NCBI RefSeq assembly: GCF_000193495.2
Contig: NZ_AP023410.1
Coordinates: 2,800,501-2,864,500, forward strand
Length of the DNA stretch: 64,000 nucleotides
Direction of reading: 5' to 3'
DNA from: Acetobacter aceti NBRC 14818
GTDB lineage: Bacteria > Pseudomonadota > Alphaproteobacteria > Acetobacterales > Acetobacteraceae
The notes under the pieces are model-generated. The model was not told the DNA's origin, made no database searches, and saw nothing but the letters and a program-made list of their open reading frames with translations. A program made the translations under genes and the position numbers. Positions 27,991 through 38,686 of the stretch are shown here, one piece after another; the first letter of the stretch is position 1; the number at the start of each line of letters is the position of its first letter.

Positions 27991-28043
27991 GGTCAAAGCG
28001 ACTGCGTCCCTTTTGTGGGGTCCGGGCAAAGTCCCGAAACCCC
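27991..28043. repeat. Dispersed intergenic repeat, copy 2
   Basis: This is a diverged copy of the element at 1034-1085. The shared blocks in order are TCAAAG, GACTG, GTCCCTTT, GTGGGGTC and GGGCAAAG. It lies between two convergent genes, like copy 1, and may work as a shared transcription end. Confidence 0.6.
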
Positions 28044-28061
28044 AAGATGCTCTGTCCCGTA

Positions 28062-29345
28062 TCAGTCGAGTCTGACGGAAGGACGGACCAGAGAGTCGAC
28101 CCAGTCAGAGAAGCAGGACATGAGGCCACGGGTAAGACCGTACAGTTCAATCTGATGCTGACGGTAGAGCGCCAGATGTCCAAGACGGGCAGACAGGCCG
28201 CGGAAAATGCCGCCGCCAAACACGGTGCCACCCGGCAGCGTGCCCCAGCCATTATAATTGCCGAGAGCGACAATAGCGCCCTTGTTGTTGAACACGCAGG
28301 ACGGAATCTCGCGCCCGTCGCGCAGCCATGCCGGGAGATGGCGCGCCAGATGATGCGCCTGCTGCCGGGCAACCTGCGCGGTCGGAGGTAGGGGATCGTT
28401 CACGATGTAGCTGCAATCGCCCATCGCGAAAATCGCCGGATCATCAATGGTCTGCAGATTGGGGTTGATCTGGATCTGGCCGGAACGGCTGAGCGAGAGA
28501 CCGCCAAAGCCGGTGGTCACTTCCGGAGCCTTCACACCGGCTGCCCAGACGCGGAGGGTGGCGGGCACATGGCTGCCGTCTTTCAGGCTGAAACCGCTTT
28601 CATCGGCACCGGACACCATCGCTGAAGTGCGGACTTTTACGCCGATGCGCTCCAGTTCTTTCTGGGCAGCTTCGGAAACGGCTTCCGGGAAGGCCGGCAG
28701 AATACGGGGGCCGGCTTCCAGCAGCGTGATGTTCAGGGAAGGAGGTGTCTGGGAAAAACTGTGCAGGCCGACCAGTTCCAGCGCCTTGTGCAGTTCTGCG
28801 GCAAGTTGGGTTCCCGTGGCGCCACCGCCCACAATGGCGATATCGAGTGCGCCGTCACCCGCATAGGCGCGGAGCAGTTCCATGCGGAACTTCTCGTTGA
28901 ATCCGTTGGCTTCGACCAGATTGTCGATGAACAGACAGTGCTCGGCCACACCGGGAGTGCCGAAATCATTGGCGCAACTGCCGATGGACAGGATCAGGGC
29001 GTCGTATTCGACGGTGCGGCCTTCCAGAACAATGGCGCCGTCGGAACTGTGTAGTGGACCAAGGACAGCCTCTCGCTTGTCCCGATCAACACCGATTACC
29101 TCGCCGGGCCAGAATTCGAAGTGATGCTCGCTGGCCTGCGCCATGAAGCTGATGCGGTCATTCTCGTTCTGGGCCGTGCCTGCCGCGAAGCAATGCAGCA
29201 TCGGCTTCCAGACGTGAGAGAAACTTTTGTCGATCAGGGTGATCCGCGCCTGCCCCTGTTTGCCAATCGAATTGCCCAGACGGGTTGCCAGCGCCAGACC
29301 AGCGACGCCACCGCCAACGATCAGGATTTCGGATTTCTTACTCAT
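28062..29345 (-). CDS. ndh: Type II NADH:quinone oxidoreductase (NDH-2)
   Basis: The 427-residue flavoprotein oxidises NADH and reduces quinone without proton pumping, at the inner face of the cytoplasmic membrane. It has an N-terminal FAD-binding fold (ILIVGGGVAGLALATRLG, residues 7-24), a second nucleotide fold for NADH (IAIVGGGATGTQLAAELH), the FAD segment IFAMGDCSYI and AxQARQQAHHLAR-like helix. The C-terminal part has the amphipathic membrane-binding region expected of the family. AGGAAAGAG precedes the ATG. The aldehyde dehydrogenase gene lies upstream on the same strand. Confidence 0.93.
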   Translation of the reverse strand: MSKKSEILIVGGGVAGLALATRLGNSIGKQGQARITLIDKSFSHVWKPMLHCFAAGTAQNENDRISFMAQASEHHFEFWPGEVIGVDRDKREAVLGPLHSSDGAIVLEGRTVEYDALILSIGSCANDFGTPGVAEHCLFIDNLVEANGFNEKFRMELLRAYAGDGALDIAIVGGGATGTQLAAELHKALELVGLHSFSQTPPSLNITLLEAGPRILPAFPEAVSEAAQKELERIGVKVRTSAMVSGADESGFSLKDGSHVPATLRVWAAGVKAPEVTTGFGGLSLSRSGQIQINPNLQTIDDPAIFAMGDCSYIVNDPLPPTAQVARQQAHHLARHLPAWLRDGREIPSCVFNNKGAIVALGNYNGWGTLPGGTVFGGGIFRGLSARLGHLALYRQHQIELYGLTRGLMSCFSDWVDSLVRPSVRLD

Positions 29346-29429
29346 GACTCTTTCCTGTACTCGCTGTGGAACGTCGGATAAAGGGGATAGGTGTGGGGAA
29401 GCGCACAGGCGCGCTTCCCCACTGTTGTA

Positions 29430-30935
29430 TCAGAAGAAACCAAGCTTCTTCTCGGAGTAGCTGGTGAGAATGTTCTTCGTCTGCTGATAATGTTCAAGAA
29501 CCATCTTGTGTGTTTCACGTCCGATGCCGGACTTTTTATAACCGCCGAACGCAGCGCCCGCCGGATACACATGATAGCAGTTCACCCAGACGCGACCGGC
29601 CTCAAGGCCTTTTGCGGTGCGGTGGCAGATATTGCCGTTACGCGACCAGACGCCTGAACCCAGACCGAATTCGGTGTCGTTGGCGATGGCGAGAGCCTCG
29701 GCTTCGTCCTTGAAGGTCGTGACAGCCAGAACCGGGCCAAAGATTTCCTCGCGGAAAATGCGCATGTTTCTGTCGCCACGGAACACGGTCGGCTCGACAT
29801 AGAAGCCGTCCTTGAAGGCGTTGCCCAGATCAGGCTTGGCGCCGCCGGCCAGAAGCTGGGCCTTGTCCTCGTTGCGTCCGATGTCGATGTATTCCAGAAT
29901 CTTGTTCTGCTGCATTAGGGAGTTCTGGGCGCCCATCATCGTGTTGGGATCAAGAGGATTGCCCTGCTTGATGGCCTTCACGCGGGGAATGACGCGCTCG
30001 ATGAACTTCTCGTAGATGGATTCCTGAACCAGTGCGCGGCTCGGGCAGGAGCAGATCTGACCCTGATTGAGCGCGAACAGCGTGAAGCCTTCCAGCGCCT
30101 TGTCGAGATAGTCATCGTCATGATCCATGACGTCGGCGAAGAAGATGTTCGGTGACTTGCCACCCAGTTCCAGCGTGGCCGGGATCAGGTTTTCAGCAGC
30201 GGCGTGCGCGATCATCTTGCCGGTCGGCGTGGAGCCGGTGAAAGCGATCTTGGCGATGCGGGTGCTGTTGGACAGCGCAGCGCCGACATCACGGCCCAGA
30301 CCGTTGACGATGTTCAGCGTTCCCGGCGGGAACAGGTCACCAATGAGCTCCATCAGTACCAGCATGCTGGCCGGCGTCGTCTCGGCGGGCTTCATGACGA
30401 CGCAGTTGCCTGCGGCCAGAGCCGGAGCCAGCTTCCATGAGCCCATCAGCAGCGGGAAGTTCCAGGGAATGATCTGACCGACCACACCAAGAGGCTCGTG
30501 GAAGTGATAGGCGACCGTATCTTCATTGATATCGGTGATGCCGCCTTCCTGAGCGCGGATGCAGCCTGCGAAATAACGGAAATGATCGATCGCCAGTGGG
30601 ATGTCGGCGTTCATCGTTTCACGGATCGGCTTGCCGTTATCCCAGGTCTCGGCGCGCGCCAGAAGCTCCAGATTGGCCTCCATGCGATCGGCGGCCTTGA
30701 GAAGGATGTTGGAGCGGTCGGTGATGGATGTGCGGGCCCAACCCTTGAACGCCTTGTGGGCGGCATCCAGAGCCAGCTCGACATCTTCCGCCGTGGACTG
30801 CGGCACTTCGCACAGCGTGCGTCCGTCTACCGGCGAGATGTTCTTCATGTATTCGCCCTTTACGGGCGCTTTCCACTCACCGCCGATATAATTGCCGTAG
30901 CGGGATTTGAAAGGGGGTTCCTGGTTAACCGACAT
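29430..30935 (-). CDS. NAD-dependent aldehyde dehydrogenase (AldB/ExaC type)
   Basis: The 501-residue enzyme oxidises an aldehyde, probably acetaldehyde, to the acid. Motifs are [44 protein letters not shown], general base in [12 protein letters not shown], and the nucleophile Cys in [15 protein letters not shown]. The product length and the ICSCPSR variant fit the acetaldehyde dehydrogenase II (AldB/ExaC/AcoD) group. I set the start at the ATG at 30935 (MSVNQEPP) with GGAG seven bases upstream. It may be co-transcribed with ndh, which starts 84 bp downstream and could reoxidise its NADH. Confidence 0.93.
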   Translation of the reverse strand: MSVNQEPPFKSRYGNYIGGEWKAPVKGEYMKNISPVDGRTLCEVPQSTAEDVELALDAAHKAFKGWARTSITDRSNILLKAADRMEANLELLARAETWDNGKPIRETMNADIPLAIDHFRYFAGCIRAQEGGITDINEDTVAYHFHEPLGVVGQIIPWNFPLLMGSWKLAPALAAGNCVVMKPAETTPASMLVLMELIGDLFPPGTLNIVNGLGRDVGAALSNSTRIAKIAFTGSTPTGKMIAHAAAENLIPATLELGGKSPNIFFADVMDHDDDYLDKALEGFTLFALNQGQICSCPSRALVQESIYEKFIERVIPRVKAIKQGNPLDPNTMMGAQNSLMQQNKILEYIDIGRNEDKAQLLAGGAKPDLGNAFKDGFYVEPTVFRGDRNMRIFREEIFGPVLAVTTFKDEAEALAIANDTEFGLGSGVWSRNGNICHRTAKGLEAGRVWVNCYHVYPAGAAFGGYKKSGIGRETHKMVLEHYQQTKNILTSYSEKKLGFF

Positions 30936-31394
30936 GGGTAACTCCGTATGTCTGGTGTGCTGCCCGAGAGAAAGGCGGCAGAAATGCAATCAGGACTGGA
31001 TTGGTCTTGATAACTGTATACCGATATATATGGACGAAGGGTGTGCGGCAACGTGTGGAGTGGTAACATAACTGTGATTTGTGGCACTGAGTGTCATTAT
31101 AGTGATATAAAATAATGTTATTTATCAAAATGTTGTAAGGATAATTTTCGGACGAAAGAAAAATTTTTGACACGATGTCATATCAGCCGTCTTCCGGATG
31201 AAAGACGAGTCCCGGTTATTCCAAATTGCTGGGAAATGCCTGTTTGAAGGAAAGCATATCGGGTTCCGGATCGTCGGGTTTGGGGTTTTGAAACACACGA
31301 CGCGCCATTGCCCGGACAGGGAGCGAGACACCTATTCCGTGTCGCTCCCACACGTGTCATTCTGTTTCCGTTATCTTTTGCGGGAGCGACTCAC
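30936..31394. promoter_or_regulatory. Divergent control region between aldehyde dehydrogenase and Rieske oxygenase genes
   Basis: This 459-bp spacer has no gene. It contains an AT-rich block around 31090-31170 (TGATATAAAATAATG) suited to promoter opening. Several TGTGG/TGTGA-like words occur at 31040-31090. No perfect operator stands out. Confidence 0.4.
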
Positions 31395-32444
31395 ATGGAC
31401 ACAGTCTCTGCCACCCAGTCTGCAGGTCTGCCGCGACACTGCACCTTTGATGCCCCGGACTGGACGATCCTGGCCGCCTGCTGGCATCCCGTGGCGCTTT
31501 CACGCGAACTGACCCACAGCGCGCCGCTCGGCGTGACGCTGCTGGATGCGCCGCTGGTCCTCTATCGGAGCGGAGGCAGCATTGTCGTCGCCGACGATCT
31601 CTGTCCCCATCGCGGCGTGCCGCTCAGCATGGGAACATGCAAGGGCGATCTGCTCGCCTGCGCCTATCATGGTTTTGAGTTCGGAGCCGAGGGGCGGTGT
31701 GTGCATGTGCCAGCGCATCCTGACAGTGGCATCCCCAAAAAGCTGAATCTGCGCACCTATCCGGCGGTGGAGCGCTATGGGCTGATCTGGACCTGTCTGC
31801 GCCCGGATGGGAGTGGACCGAAGATTGCCGACATGCCCCACTGGGACGATCCGACCTATCAGCAGATTACCTGCCCGTGGATCGATATTGCCGGGTTCGC
31901 CGGACGGCAGGTGGAAGGATTCATTGATGTCGCGCACTTTGCTTTCGTGCACACGGCGACATTCGCGGACCCCGAGAATCCGGTTGTTCCCAGCTACATG
32001 CCCAAAAGAACGTCATACGGTTTTGAGGCGGAATATCGGAGTTCCGTGGCCAACTATCCGCATGAAATAGAGAATTCCGCACCGGAGGGATTTGAATGGC
32101 TACGTCATTTCCGTGTGCATGTGCCATTCACGGCCACTCTGGAAATCCATTTTCCGAATGATAAGCGACTGGTCATCATGAACGCGGCTTCGCCGGTCTC
32201 GGCACGCATGACACGGATGTTTGCGCCGATCTGCCGAAATTTCGATACGAACGGTGATGTCGAAGCTGTGTATGAGTTCAATCGCCGGGTGTTTGAGGAA
32301 GATCGTGCGCTGGTAGAGGCGCAGAAACCCGAAAACCTGCCGCTCGACCCAACACTGGAAGCGCATGTCATGGCGGATCGAAGTTCGATTGCCTACCGCC
32401 GTGCGCTACGGGATATCGGGCTCAGTCACTTCTTCACAGCGTGA
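31395..32444 (+). CDS. Rieske non-haem iron oxygenase, alpha subunit type
   Basis: The 349-residue protein has an N-terminal Rieske [2Fe-2S] domain with ligand pairs CPHRG and CAYHG (about residues 75-100) and a C-terminal catalytic domain with the mononuclear-iron motif EGFIDVAHFAFVHTATF. It should hydroxylate or demethylate an aromatic or related substrate with help from a reductase, which is not encoded here. The substrate is unknown. I used ATG 31395; an upstream in-frame start lacks similarity to the family. Downstream, an XRE regulator gene converges on it. Confidence 0.9.
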   Translation: MDTVSATQSAGLPRHCTFDAPDWTILAACWHPVALSRELTHSAPLGVTLLDAPLVLYRSGGSIVVADDLCPHRGVPLSMGTCKGDLLACAYHGFEFGAEGRCVHVPAHPDSGIPKKLNLRTYPAVERYGLIWTCLRPDGSGPKIADMPHWDDPTYQQITCPWIDIAGFAGRQVEGFIDVAHFAFVHTATFADPENPVVPSYMPKRTSYGFEAEYRSSVANYPHEIENSAPEGFEWLRHFRVHVPFTATLEIHFPNDKRLVIMNAASPVSARMTRMFAPICRNFDTNGDVEAVYEFNRRVFEEDRALVEAQKPENLPLDPTLEAHVMADRSSIAYRRALRDIGLSHFFTA

Positions 32445-32554
32445 GGAAGGACTTTTTGCTGTTAAAACAGGCTTGGATCAAAGCTCCGCAAAACGGTCCC
32501 GATTTTGAGGGGCAAACCAGTTCTGATCGCCGACCATACCTGTGTCCGGAATCG

Positions 32555-32929
32555 TCATTTCTTCTTGCGGTCCAGCATCCGGGTGATGGAGCGCTGAACG
32601 GACAGACGCTCCCCCACATCAAGGCTGCGATAAAGACGCAACAGATCAATCTCATCAATCGTCAGTTGTACGACTGCTTCCTGAGTGGCCATGCCAGTCA
32701 GGAAAACCTCGACCGGCACCTGAAACAGTTCGGCGAGACGCGGAAGATATTCCCTCACGCGTCCGTCCCGGTCCGTTTCCCAGTGCGCGATGGCGCTGCG
32801 TGAAAGCCGCAGGGCGGCAGCGACTTCCACCTGGGTCATTCCGGCATAGTGCCGTAACGCCCTGATCCGCTGGCCTAAAGTCTCCTGGCTGCCCAACCGC
32901 GCGCCGAGGGCTGAAGGCGACTTTGTCAT
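32555..32929 (-). CDS. XRE-family helix-turn-helix regulator
   Basis: The 124-residue protein has a Cro/CI-type helix-turn-helix (LGQRIRALRHYAGMTQVEVA, RLSRSAIAHWETDR, about residues 18-70) and a short helical C-terminal part. GGAG lies close upstream of its ATG. It converges on the Rieske oxygenase gene and precedes nothing obvious on its own strand. Control of that gene is possible but not shown. Confidence 0.85.
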   Translation of the reverse strand: MTKSPSALGARLGSQETLGQRIRALRHYAGMTQVEVAAALRLSRSAIAHWETDRDGRVREYLPRLAELFQVPVEVFLTGMATQEAVVQLTIDEIDLLRLYRSLDVGERLSVQRSITRMLDRKKK

Positions 32930-32982
32930 TGCTCCAATTATCCCGAAAAAGCGCCAGAATTACGCGCCTGCCCAGATAAAAC

Positions 32983-35850
32983 TCACATATATGCAGAGAG
33001 TTCCGGACAGGAGCAGATCAGATTGCGATCACCGTATGCGTTGTCAATGCGACCCACCGGCGGCCAGTATTTCGTTGCAGGCGCAACCCCCGCCGGGAAG
33101 CACCCTTCCGCCCGATCGTAAGACCGATCCCATTCCGTTACGGCCAGATCACGCGCTGTATGCGGTGCATGACGCAAAGCAGAGGCTTCAACGGCAATCG
33201 TGCCTTTCTCGATCTGCCGGATTTCCTCGCGGATCGTCAGCATCGCATCGCAGAAGCGGTCCAGTTCGTGTTTGCCTTCCGATTCCGTCGGCTCAATCAT
33301 GAACGTGCCGGGAACCGGAAAACTTACGGTTGGCGCATGGAAGCCGAAATCCACCAGACGCTTGGCGATATCGTCCACCGTCACGCCCGTCGTATCCTTG
33401 ATCGGACGCAGATCGACGATGCACTCATGGGCCACACGCCCGTTCACGCCGCGATACAGGATCGGGTAGGCGTCAGAAAGACGCGCCACGATGTAGTTCG
33501 AGTTCAGGATGGCGAGAGTGGTCGCACGCGCCAGTCCCTCGTCGCCCATCAGACGGATATAGGCCCACGAGATCGGCAGGATCGAAGCCGAACCGAATGG
33601 CGCAGCCGATACGGCAAGACCTTCGCCCAGTTCCGGGCGTCCCGGCAGGAACGGTGCGAGATGGGAGCGCACGCCGATTGGCCCCATGCCCGGACCACCA
33701 CCGCCATGCGGAATGCAGAAGGTTTTGTGCAGATTGAAATGGCTGACATCCGCGCCGTATTTGCCCGGCTGCGAAAGGCCGACCTGCGCGTTCATGTTCG
33801 CGCCGTCGAGATAGACCTGACCGCCCGCCTCATGCACCAGAGCGCAGATATCGCGCACGGACTCTTCAAACACGCCGTGTGTGGAAGGGTAGGTGATCAT
33901 GATCGCCGCCAGCGTATCGGCATGCTGCGCGATCTTCGCTTTCAGGTCGTCCATATCGACATTACCGTCATCATCGCATTTCACGACAACAACTTTCATG
34001 CCCGCCATCTGCGCGGAAGCCGGATTGGTGCCGTGGGCGGAGGCCGGGATCAGGCAGACATCGCGCTGTTCCTGACCACGCGCACGATGATAGCCGCGAA
34101 TGGCCAACAGTCCGGCATATTCGCCCTGTGCGCCGGAATTCGGCTGAAGCGACACGGCGTCATAACCGCTGACCGCGCAGAGCCATGACTCAAGATCACG
34201 GAACAGTTCGGTGTAACCTTCGGTCTGGTCGGCCGGTGCAAACGGATGCAGATCACAGAAGCCGGGCCATGTGATGGGTGTCATCTCGACCGTGGCGTTC
34301 AGCTTCATCGTGCAGGAGCCGAGCGGGATCATCGTGCGGTCCAGCGCCAGATCCTTGTCGGCGAGGCGACGCAGATAGCGCAGCATGTCCGTCTCGGAAC
34401 GGTAGGACGAGAAAACTGCCTGCTGTAGAAAAGGCTTTTCACGGCACAGATCGTCGGGAATGTCGGAGGACAATCCCGGTGCCGGGTCCGCCGCCGCAGC
34501 AAGAGCTTCCGTCGGGCAATCCGGATCAAAGCAGCGCCAGACAGCCTCAATCACTTCTGGCGTGGTGGTCTCGTCAAGAGAAAGACCGACCACACCCTCT
34601 CCCACACGACGGAAGTTCATACCCGCAGCAACGGCACGCTGGTGAATCTCTTCGGTCTTTTCAGCAGCAACGCGAACAGTCAGTGTGTCGAACACGGCTG
34701 TCGTCGCCACATCGACGCCGAGCGCACGCAGGCCGGAGGCCAAAGCCGCTGTCAGCCCGGCCACACGTTCCGCGATGGCCTTCAGGCCTTCCGGGCCATG
34801 ATAGACAGCATACATGGCGGCGATATTGGCGAGCAGAACCTGCGCCGTGCAGATATTGGATGTCGCCTTTTCGCGGCGGATATGCTGCTCGCGGGTCTGG
34901 AGCGCCAGACGGTAGGCCGGCTGTCCCGCAGCATCCACCGACACGCCGACCAGACGGCCGGGCATGCTGCGTTTGTAGGCGTCACGCACGGCCATGTACG
35001 CTGCATGTGGACCACCAAAGCCCATCGGCACACCGAAACGCTGCATGGAACCAATGGCGATATCTGCCCCGAGTTCACCGGGAGATTTCAGAAGAGTAAG
35101 CGCCAGCGGGTCGGCTGCGATGACGGCAATTGCGCCTGCATCGTGCAGGGCTGCGATGGCCTCACTCAGATCGCGCACCGCACCGGACGTGCCGGGATAG
35201 GAAAACAGCGCACCGAAAACAGCGGACGCATCCAGATCACGCTCGGGATTGCCAACGACAATTTCGAAACCGAATGGCTCCGCACGGGTCCGCAGAACGG
35301 ACAATATCTGCGGATGCGTGTCGGCATCGACAAAGAAGACGTTGGACTTGCTTTTCGCCACGCGCTTGGCCAGCGCCATGGCTTCCGCCGCCGCCGTCGC
35401 TTCATCCAGCAGGGAGGCGTTGGCGATGTCGAGCCCGGTCAGTTCTGTCACCAGCGTCTGGAAGTTCAGCAGCGCTTCCAGACGACCCTGACTGATTTCC
35501 GGCTGATACGGCGTATAGGCCGTGTACCACGCAGGATTTTCCAGAATGTTACGCTGGATGACACCGGGAAGCACCGTGCCGTAATAACCCTGACCGATCA
35601 GGGAGGTCATGACCTTGTTGCGTCCGGCGATCTCGCGCAGACGCGCCAGCACTTCGACTTCCGACCAGCCTCGGCCGATCCCCATTGGTTCTTTCGAACG
35701 GATGGAGGCTGGCACCGTTTCCTCACGCAGCGCTTCTTCGCTGGAGACGCCGACGGCCTCCAGCATGGCCGTGATTTCGGCTTCGCGTGGGCCGATATGA
35801 CGGGAAGCAAAAGCGTCGGAAGGCGGCAGAAGGCTGGACCAGGATGGCAC
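32983..35850 (-). CDS. gcvP: Glycine dehydrogenase (decarboxylating), P-protein
   Basis: The 955-residue pyridoxal-phosphate enzyme decarboxylates glycine and passes the aminomethyl group to the lipoyl arm of GcvH. It is the fused long form with both halves in one chain. The cofactor lysine lies in [20 protein letters not shown]. Other family blocks are [16 protein letters not shown] at the start and [16 protein letters not shown] in the middle. It is third in the gcvT-gcvH-gcvP operon under the glycine riboswitch. Confidence 0.97.
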   Translation of the reverse strand: MPSWSSLLPPSDAFASRHIGPREAEITAMLEAVGVSSEEALREETVPASIRSKEPMGIGRGWSEVEVLARLREIAGRNKVMTSLIGQGYYGTVLPGVIQRNILENPAWYTAYTPYQPEISQGRLEALLNFQTLVTELTGLDIANASLLDEATAAAEAMALAKRVAKSKSNVFFVDADTHPQILSVLRTRAEPFGFEIVVGNPERDLDASAVFGALFSYPGTSGAVRDLSEAIAALHDAGAIAVIAADPLALTLLKSPGELGADIAIGSMQRFGVPMGFGGPHAAYMAVRDAYKRSMPGRLVGVSVDAAGQPAYRLALQTREQHIRREKATSNICTAQVLLANIAAMYAVYHGPEGLKAIAERVAGLTAALASGLRALGVDVATTAVFDTLTVRVAAEKTEEIHQRAVAAGMNFRRVGEGVVGLSLDETTTPEVIEAVWRCFDPDCPTEALAAAADPAPGLSSDIPDDLCREKPFLQQAVFSSYRSETDMLRYLRRLADKDLALDRTMIPLGSCTMKLNATVEMTPITWPGFCDLHPFAPADQTEGYTELFRDLESWLCAVSGYDAVSLQPNSGAQGEYAGLLAIRGYHRARGQEQRDVCLIPASAHGTNPASAQMAGMKVVVVKCDDDGNVDMDDLKAKIAQHADTLAAIMITYPSTHGVFEESVRDICALVHEAGGQVYLDGANMNAQVGLSQPGKYGADVSHFNLHKTFCIPHGGGGPGMGPIGVRSHLAPFLPGRPELGEGLAVSAAPFGSASILPISWAYIRLMGDEGLARATTLAILNSNYIVARLSDAYPILYRGVNGRVAHECIVDLRPIKDTTGVTVDDIAKRLVDFGFHAPTVSFPVPGTFMIEPTESEGKHELDRFCDAMLTIREEIRQIEKGTIAVEASALRHAPHTARDLAVTEWDRSYDRAEGCFPAGVAPATKYWPPVGRIDNAYGDRNLICSCPELSAYM

Positions 35851-35908
35851 GGATTGTCCCCGTATCAGAAAGAAGGTTTCAGAACTTGCGCAAAGAAAAG
35901 AATCGGGA

Positions 35909-36274
35909 TCAGCCGATCAGCTTGGCATAGGCATCGGCGTCCATCAGGTCGGCAAGCTGAGCCTTGTTTGTCAGCGTCATCTTCAGCATCCAGCCATTGC
36001 CTTCTGGATCGCTGCTGATCAACTCAGGATTGTTCGCAAGATCCGGGTTGCCTTCGATGACCACGCCATCGACCGGCGCATAGACATCGGACGCCGCCTT
36101 GACGGACTCCACAACGGCGACGGAGTCACCCTGCTGCAGATCATTGGCCGAGACATTCAGCTCGAAGAATACGATTTCACCCAGTTCACTGGCGGCATGT
36201 TTCGTAATGCCGACAACCGCGACATCGCCTTCAACGCGCAGCCATTCGTGTTCTTTTGTAAAGTAAAGCGTCAT
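35909..36274 (-). CDS. gcvH: Glycine cleavage system H protein
   Basis: The 121-residue carrier shuttles the aminomethyl group between GcvP and GcvT on a lipoyl-lysine, Lys59 in VESVKAASD. The [17 protein letters not shown] start and the GLTKHA-like [15 protein letters not shown] segment are standard. It lies between gcvT (92 bp upstream) and gcvP (58 bp downstream) on the minus strand. Confidence 0.97.
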   Translation of the reverse strand: MTLYFTKEHEWLRVEGDVAVVGITKHAASELGEIVFFELNVSANDLQQGDSVAVVESVKAASDVYAPVDGVVIEGNPDLANNPELISSDPEGNGWMLKMTLTNKAQLADLMDADAYAKLIG

Positions 36275-36366
36275 CCCATCCTCTCCACATTCTCTGAGCG
36301 TTCATTGCTTCAGAGAGGAAAACCTGTTTGCACGTCAGGATAAGACCCTGTGTTGCGTGATCGGTC

Positions 36367-37500
36367 TCAGCGCTTGAAACCGACCGGAACAAACGGCATC
36401 GCGGCAACCGTCACCGGAATGCGACGTCCGCGCAGTTCGGCAAAAACCTTTGTTCCCACCGGTGCAAAAGCTGTTTCGACATAGCCCATGGCGACAGGAG
36501 CCTGAAGCGTCGGGCCGAAGGCGCCGGACGTGACCACGCCGATGGGAGAACCGCCTTCGCTTTCCGCGAACAGTTCGGCGCCATGCCGCACAGGAGCGCG
36601 GCCTTCCGCCAGCAGCCCGACCCGTCGGCGACTGGCACCCTGCTCAAGCTGCGCCAGAATCAGGTCTGCACCGGGGAAACCACCAGCGCGTGCGCCGCCA
36701 TTTCGGCGGGCTTTCTGGATCGCCCATTCGAGCGCGCCTTCCACGGGCGATGTCGTTTTGTCGAGGTCGGAGCCGTAGAGGCAGAGACCGCCTTCAAGTC
36801 GCAGGCTGTCACGCGCGCCAAGGCCGATGGGTTTCACCTCTGGCTGGGCCAGTAGATTTCTTGCAACCTGTTCGGCCTTGTCAGCCGGAACGCTGATTTC
36901 GAACCCATCTTCGCCCGTGTAGCCGGAGCGTGTGACGATCGCCTCAACGCCGTCCAGAGTAACAGCCTTCGCATCCATGAATTTCATGGTCGTCACGGCA
37001 GGCGCAATTCTTGCCAGAGCGGTTTCAGCTTCCGGTCCCTGCAACGCCAGAAGGGCACGGTCTGGCAGCGGTTCCACCGTGCAGTCAGAGGACAGTTCGC
37101 GCTGCATCAGGGCGATGTCCTGAGCCTTGCAAGCCGCGTTGACGACAACGAGGAACCACGTGCCCATGTTGACGATCATCAGATCGTCAAGGATTCCGCC
37201 TGCGTCGTTTGTGAGAAAACCATAGCGCTGACGTCCGGCTTTCAGCCCCAGAACATCCACCGGCACGATCCGCTCCAGCGCAAGCGCCACGCGGTTCATG
37301 TCGCCGTCGATGGGACGGAGCGCGACCTGTCCCATGTGCGAAACATCGAACAGTCCGGCGTGCGTACGGGTGTGCTGATGCTCGGCCATGATGCCGTCGG
37401 CATACTGCAACGGCATGGCGTAACCGGCGAACGGCACCATTCTGGCGCCGTATTCTTCATGCAGGGAAAAGAGAGGCGTCTGCAGAAGCGGATCGCTCAT
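36367..37500 (-). CDS. gcvT: Aminomethyltransferase, T-protein
   Basis: The 377-residue protein releases ammonia from the H-protein adduct and gives 5,10-methylene-tetrahydrofolate. Family blocks are MVPFAGYAMPLQY, HTRTHAGLFDVSHMGQV, SGYTGEDGFEI with the folate-site acid, and LRLEGGLCLYGSDLD. It is the first gene of the gcvTHP operon. The leader of about 80 bp before it follows a tandem glycine riboswitch. Confidence 0.96.
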   Translation of the reverse strand: MSDPLLQTPLFSLHEEYGARMVPFAGYAMPLQYADGIMAEHQHTRTHAGLFDVSHMGQVALRPIDGDMNRVALALERIVPVDVLGLKAGRQRYGFLTNDAGGILDDLMIVNMGTWFLVVVNAACKAQDIALMQRELSSDCTVEPLPDRALLALQGPEAETALARIAPAVTTMKFMDAKAVTLDGVEAIVTRSGYTGEDGFEISVPADKAEQVARNLLAQPEVKPIGLGARDSLRLEGGLCLYGSDLDKTTSPVEGALEWAIQKARRNGGARAGGFPGADLILAQLEQGASRRRVGLLAEGRAPVRHGAELFAESEGGSPIGVVTSGAFGPTLQAPVAMGYVETAFAPVGTKVFAELRGRRIPVTVAAMPFVPVGFKR

Positions 37501-37582
37501 GGGAGCACCTTGGAGACACGGAAGAAAACTGCTGCATATGACACTAAGAAGGCTCCCACTTCCGGATCGACCGGTTCAGTCC

Positions 37583-37740
37583 AGCGCCCCTTCTGTCCGT
37601 TTGCCTGAGATCGCTATCCCGTCGGCGGGCGCTCGAAACGCCACTCTCCAGAATGTCCAGTCACAGGGTCCTTCTGCCTGAGAGTTTCCAGGGCGGTTGC
37701 TCCTTCGGCGCCGGTCAAGAACCGGTCTCTCCCTCTGTGA
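37583..37740 (-). ncRNA. Glycine riboswitch with two aptamers
   Basis: Read on the minus strand, the first aptamer has GGGAGAGACCGG, CGCCGAAGGAGCAACCGCCC and AACTCTCAGGCAGAAGGACC. The second follows at once with CTGGAGAGTGGCG, CGCCCGCCGACGGGA and TCTCAGGCAAACGGACAG. Two consecutive aptamers are the hallmark of the tandem glycine riboswitch, which generally activates gcv genes when glycine is present. It lies 82 bp before the gcvT start. Confidence 0.95.
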
Positions 37741-38116
37741 CATCTGATCATCTCGCATTCCGGTCTGTCGCTGTCAAACAAATCCTGACGCTTGGACAAC
37801 AGTCATGGAGGTGCGGAAGAAATCACAGGCTGGATACGGTTTTCGTGTGATCCGCTTGGGGATTGCAGCGGCTTGTGGATGTCAGGCTGACAGTATCATC
37901 CAGGGAAGGACATCAGGTTTGAAAACATAGTGCCATCGAAAATATATTATCCTGTTTTGCAAATCTTTCTGGCCGGTTATGTGGTGCCTGCAAAGTGTCA
38001 CGAAAATAAAAGCAGAATTTTCTTGCGTGAAAAGAATAAACGCCTTATCCACCGCGCTTCTTGGCCCAAGGGGGCAATTTTGCCCAACAGGCCGTCTACT
38101 GGTTTTGGGGTACGTC
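37741..38116. other. Divergent spacer between the gcv riboswitch and speD
   Basis: This 376-bp spacer holds both promoters. It has an AT-rich segment at 37925-38050. A small perfect hairpin, GGGCAA/TTGCCC, lies about 40 bp before speD. No gene is visible. Confidence 0.4.
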
Positions 38117-38581
38117 ATGAACGCACTTGCTCAACTGGGGATGGTCTCGGAACTCCCGAGCAATAACCAGACTGTCGCTATCGCTGAGTCCTGTGAGGAC
38201 GAGCGCAAGGATTACTTCGTCGAACGCGACGGCGAAAAATTTGCAGGCACGCATCTGCTTGTGGATCTGTGGGAGGCTGTAAACCTCGACGATCCGGCAA
38301 AGATCGATGCTACGCTGTGTGAAGCTGCTGTGGCAGCCGGGGCGACAATCCTGCACAGTCATTTTCACCACTTTTCTCCGAATGGTGGTGTATCGGGTGT
38401 GGTGGTGCTGGCGGAAAGCCATATCTCCATCCACACATGGCCGGAACGCAATTTTGCGGCTGTGGACATCTTTATGTGCGGCGATTGCGATCCGCACTTG
38501 TCCATTCCCGTGATGCAGCGGCTGTTTCAGGCTGGACGCGTGCTGGTTGACGAGCAGCGTCGCGGTCGCGTTTCGGTCTGA
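38117..38581 (+). CDS. speD: S-adenosylmethionine decarboxylase proenzyme
   Basis: The 154-residue proenzyme provides decarboxylated SAM for spermidine synthesis. Self-cleavage between Glu100 and Ser101 in VLAESHISIHTWPE would create the pyruvoyl group; His106 and the FMCGDC segment (Cys121) complete the site. This is the short Thermotoga/Bacillus type, with about 35 extra residues before the conserved KFAGTHLLVDLW. I chose ATG 38117; the frame is open further upstream but without similarity. speE follows after 105 bp. Confidence 0.94.
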   Translation: MNALAQLGMVSELPSNNQTVAIAESCEDERKDYFVERDGEKFAGTHLLVDLWEAVNLDDPAKIDATLCEAAVAAGATILHSHFHHFSPNGGVSGVVVLAESHISIHTWPERNFAAVDIFMCGDCDPHLSIPVMQRLFQAGRVLVDEQRRGRVSV

Positions 38582-38686
38582 TCGCTTTCCCGTAATAAAT
38601 CATAGTCCCAGCTTTTATGATGCTCCGCTCAGGGCCTTGGTCCTGAGCGGTTATGGCTGCGGCTATCATGACTCTATGGAGGCTGC

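Noticed and set aside
34642-36018. 458-codon plus-strand frame across gcvP and gcvH
   Set aside because: It lies opposite two conserved genes and has no recognisable domain.
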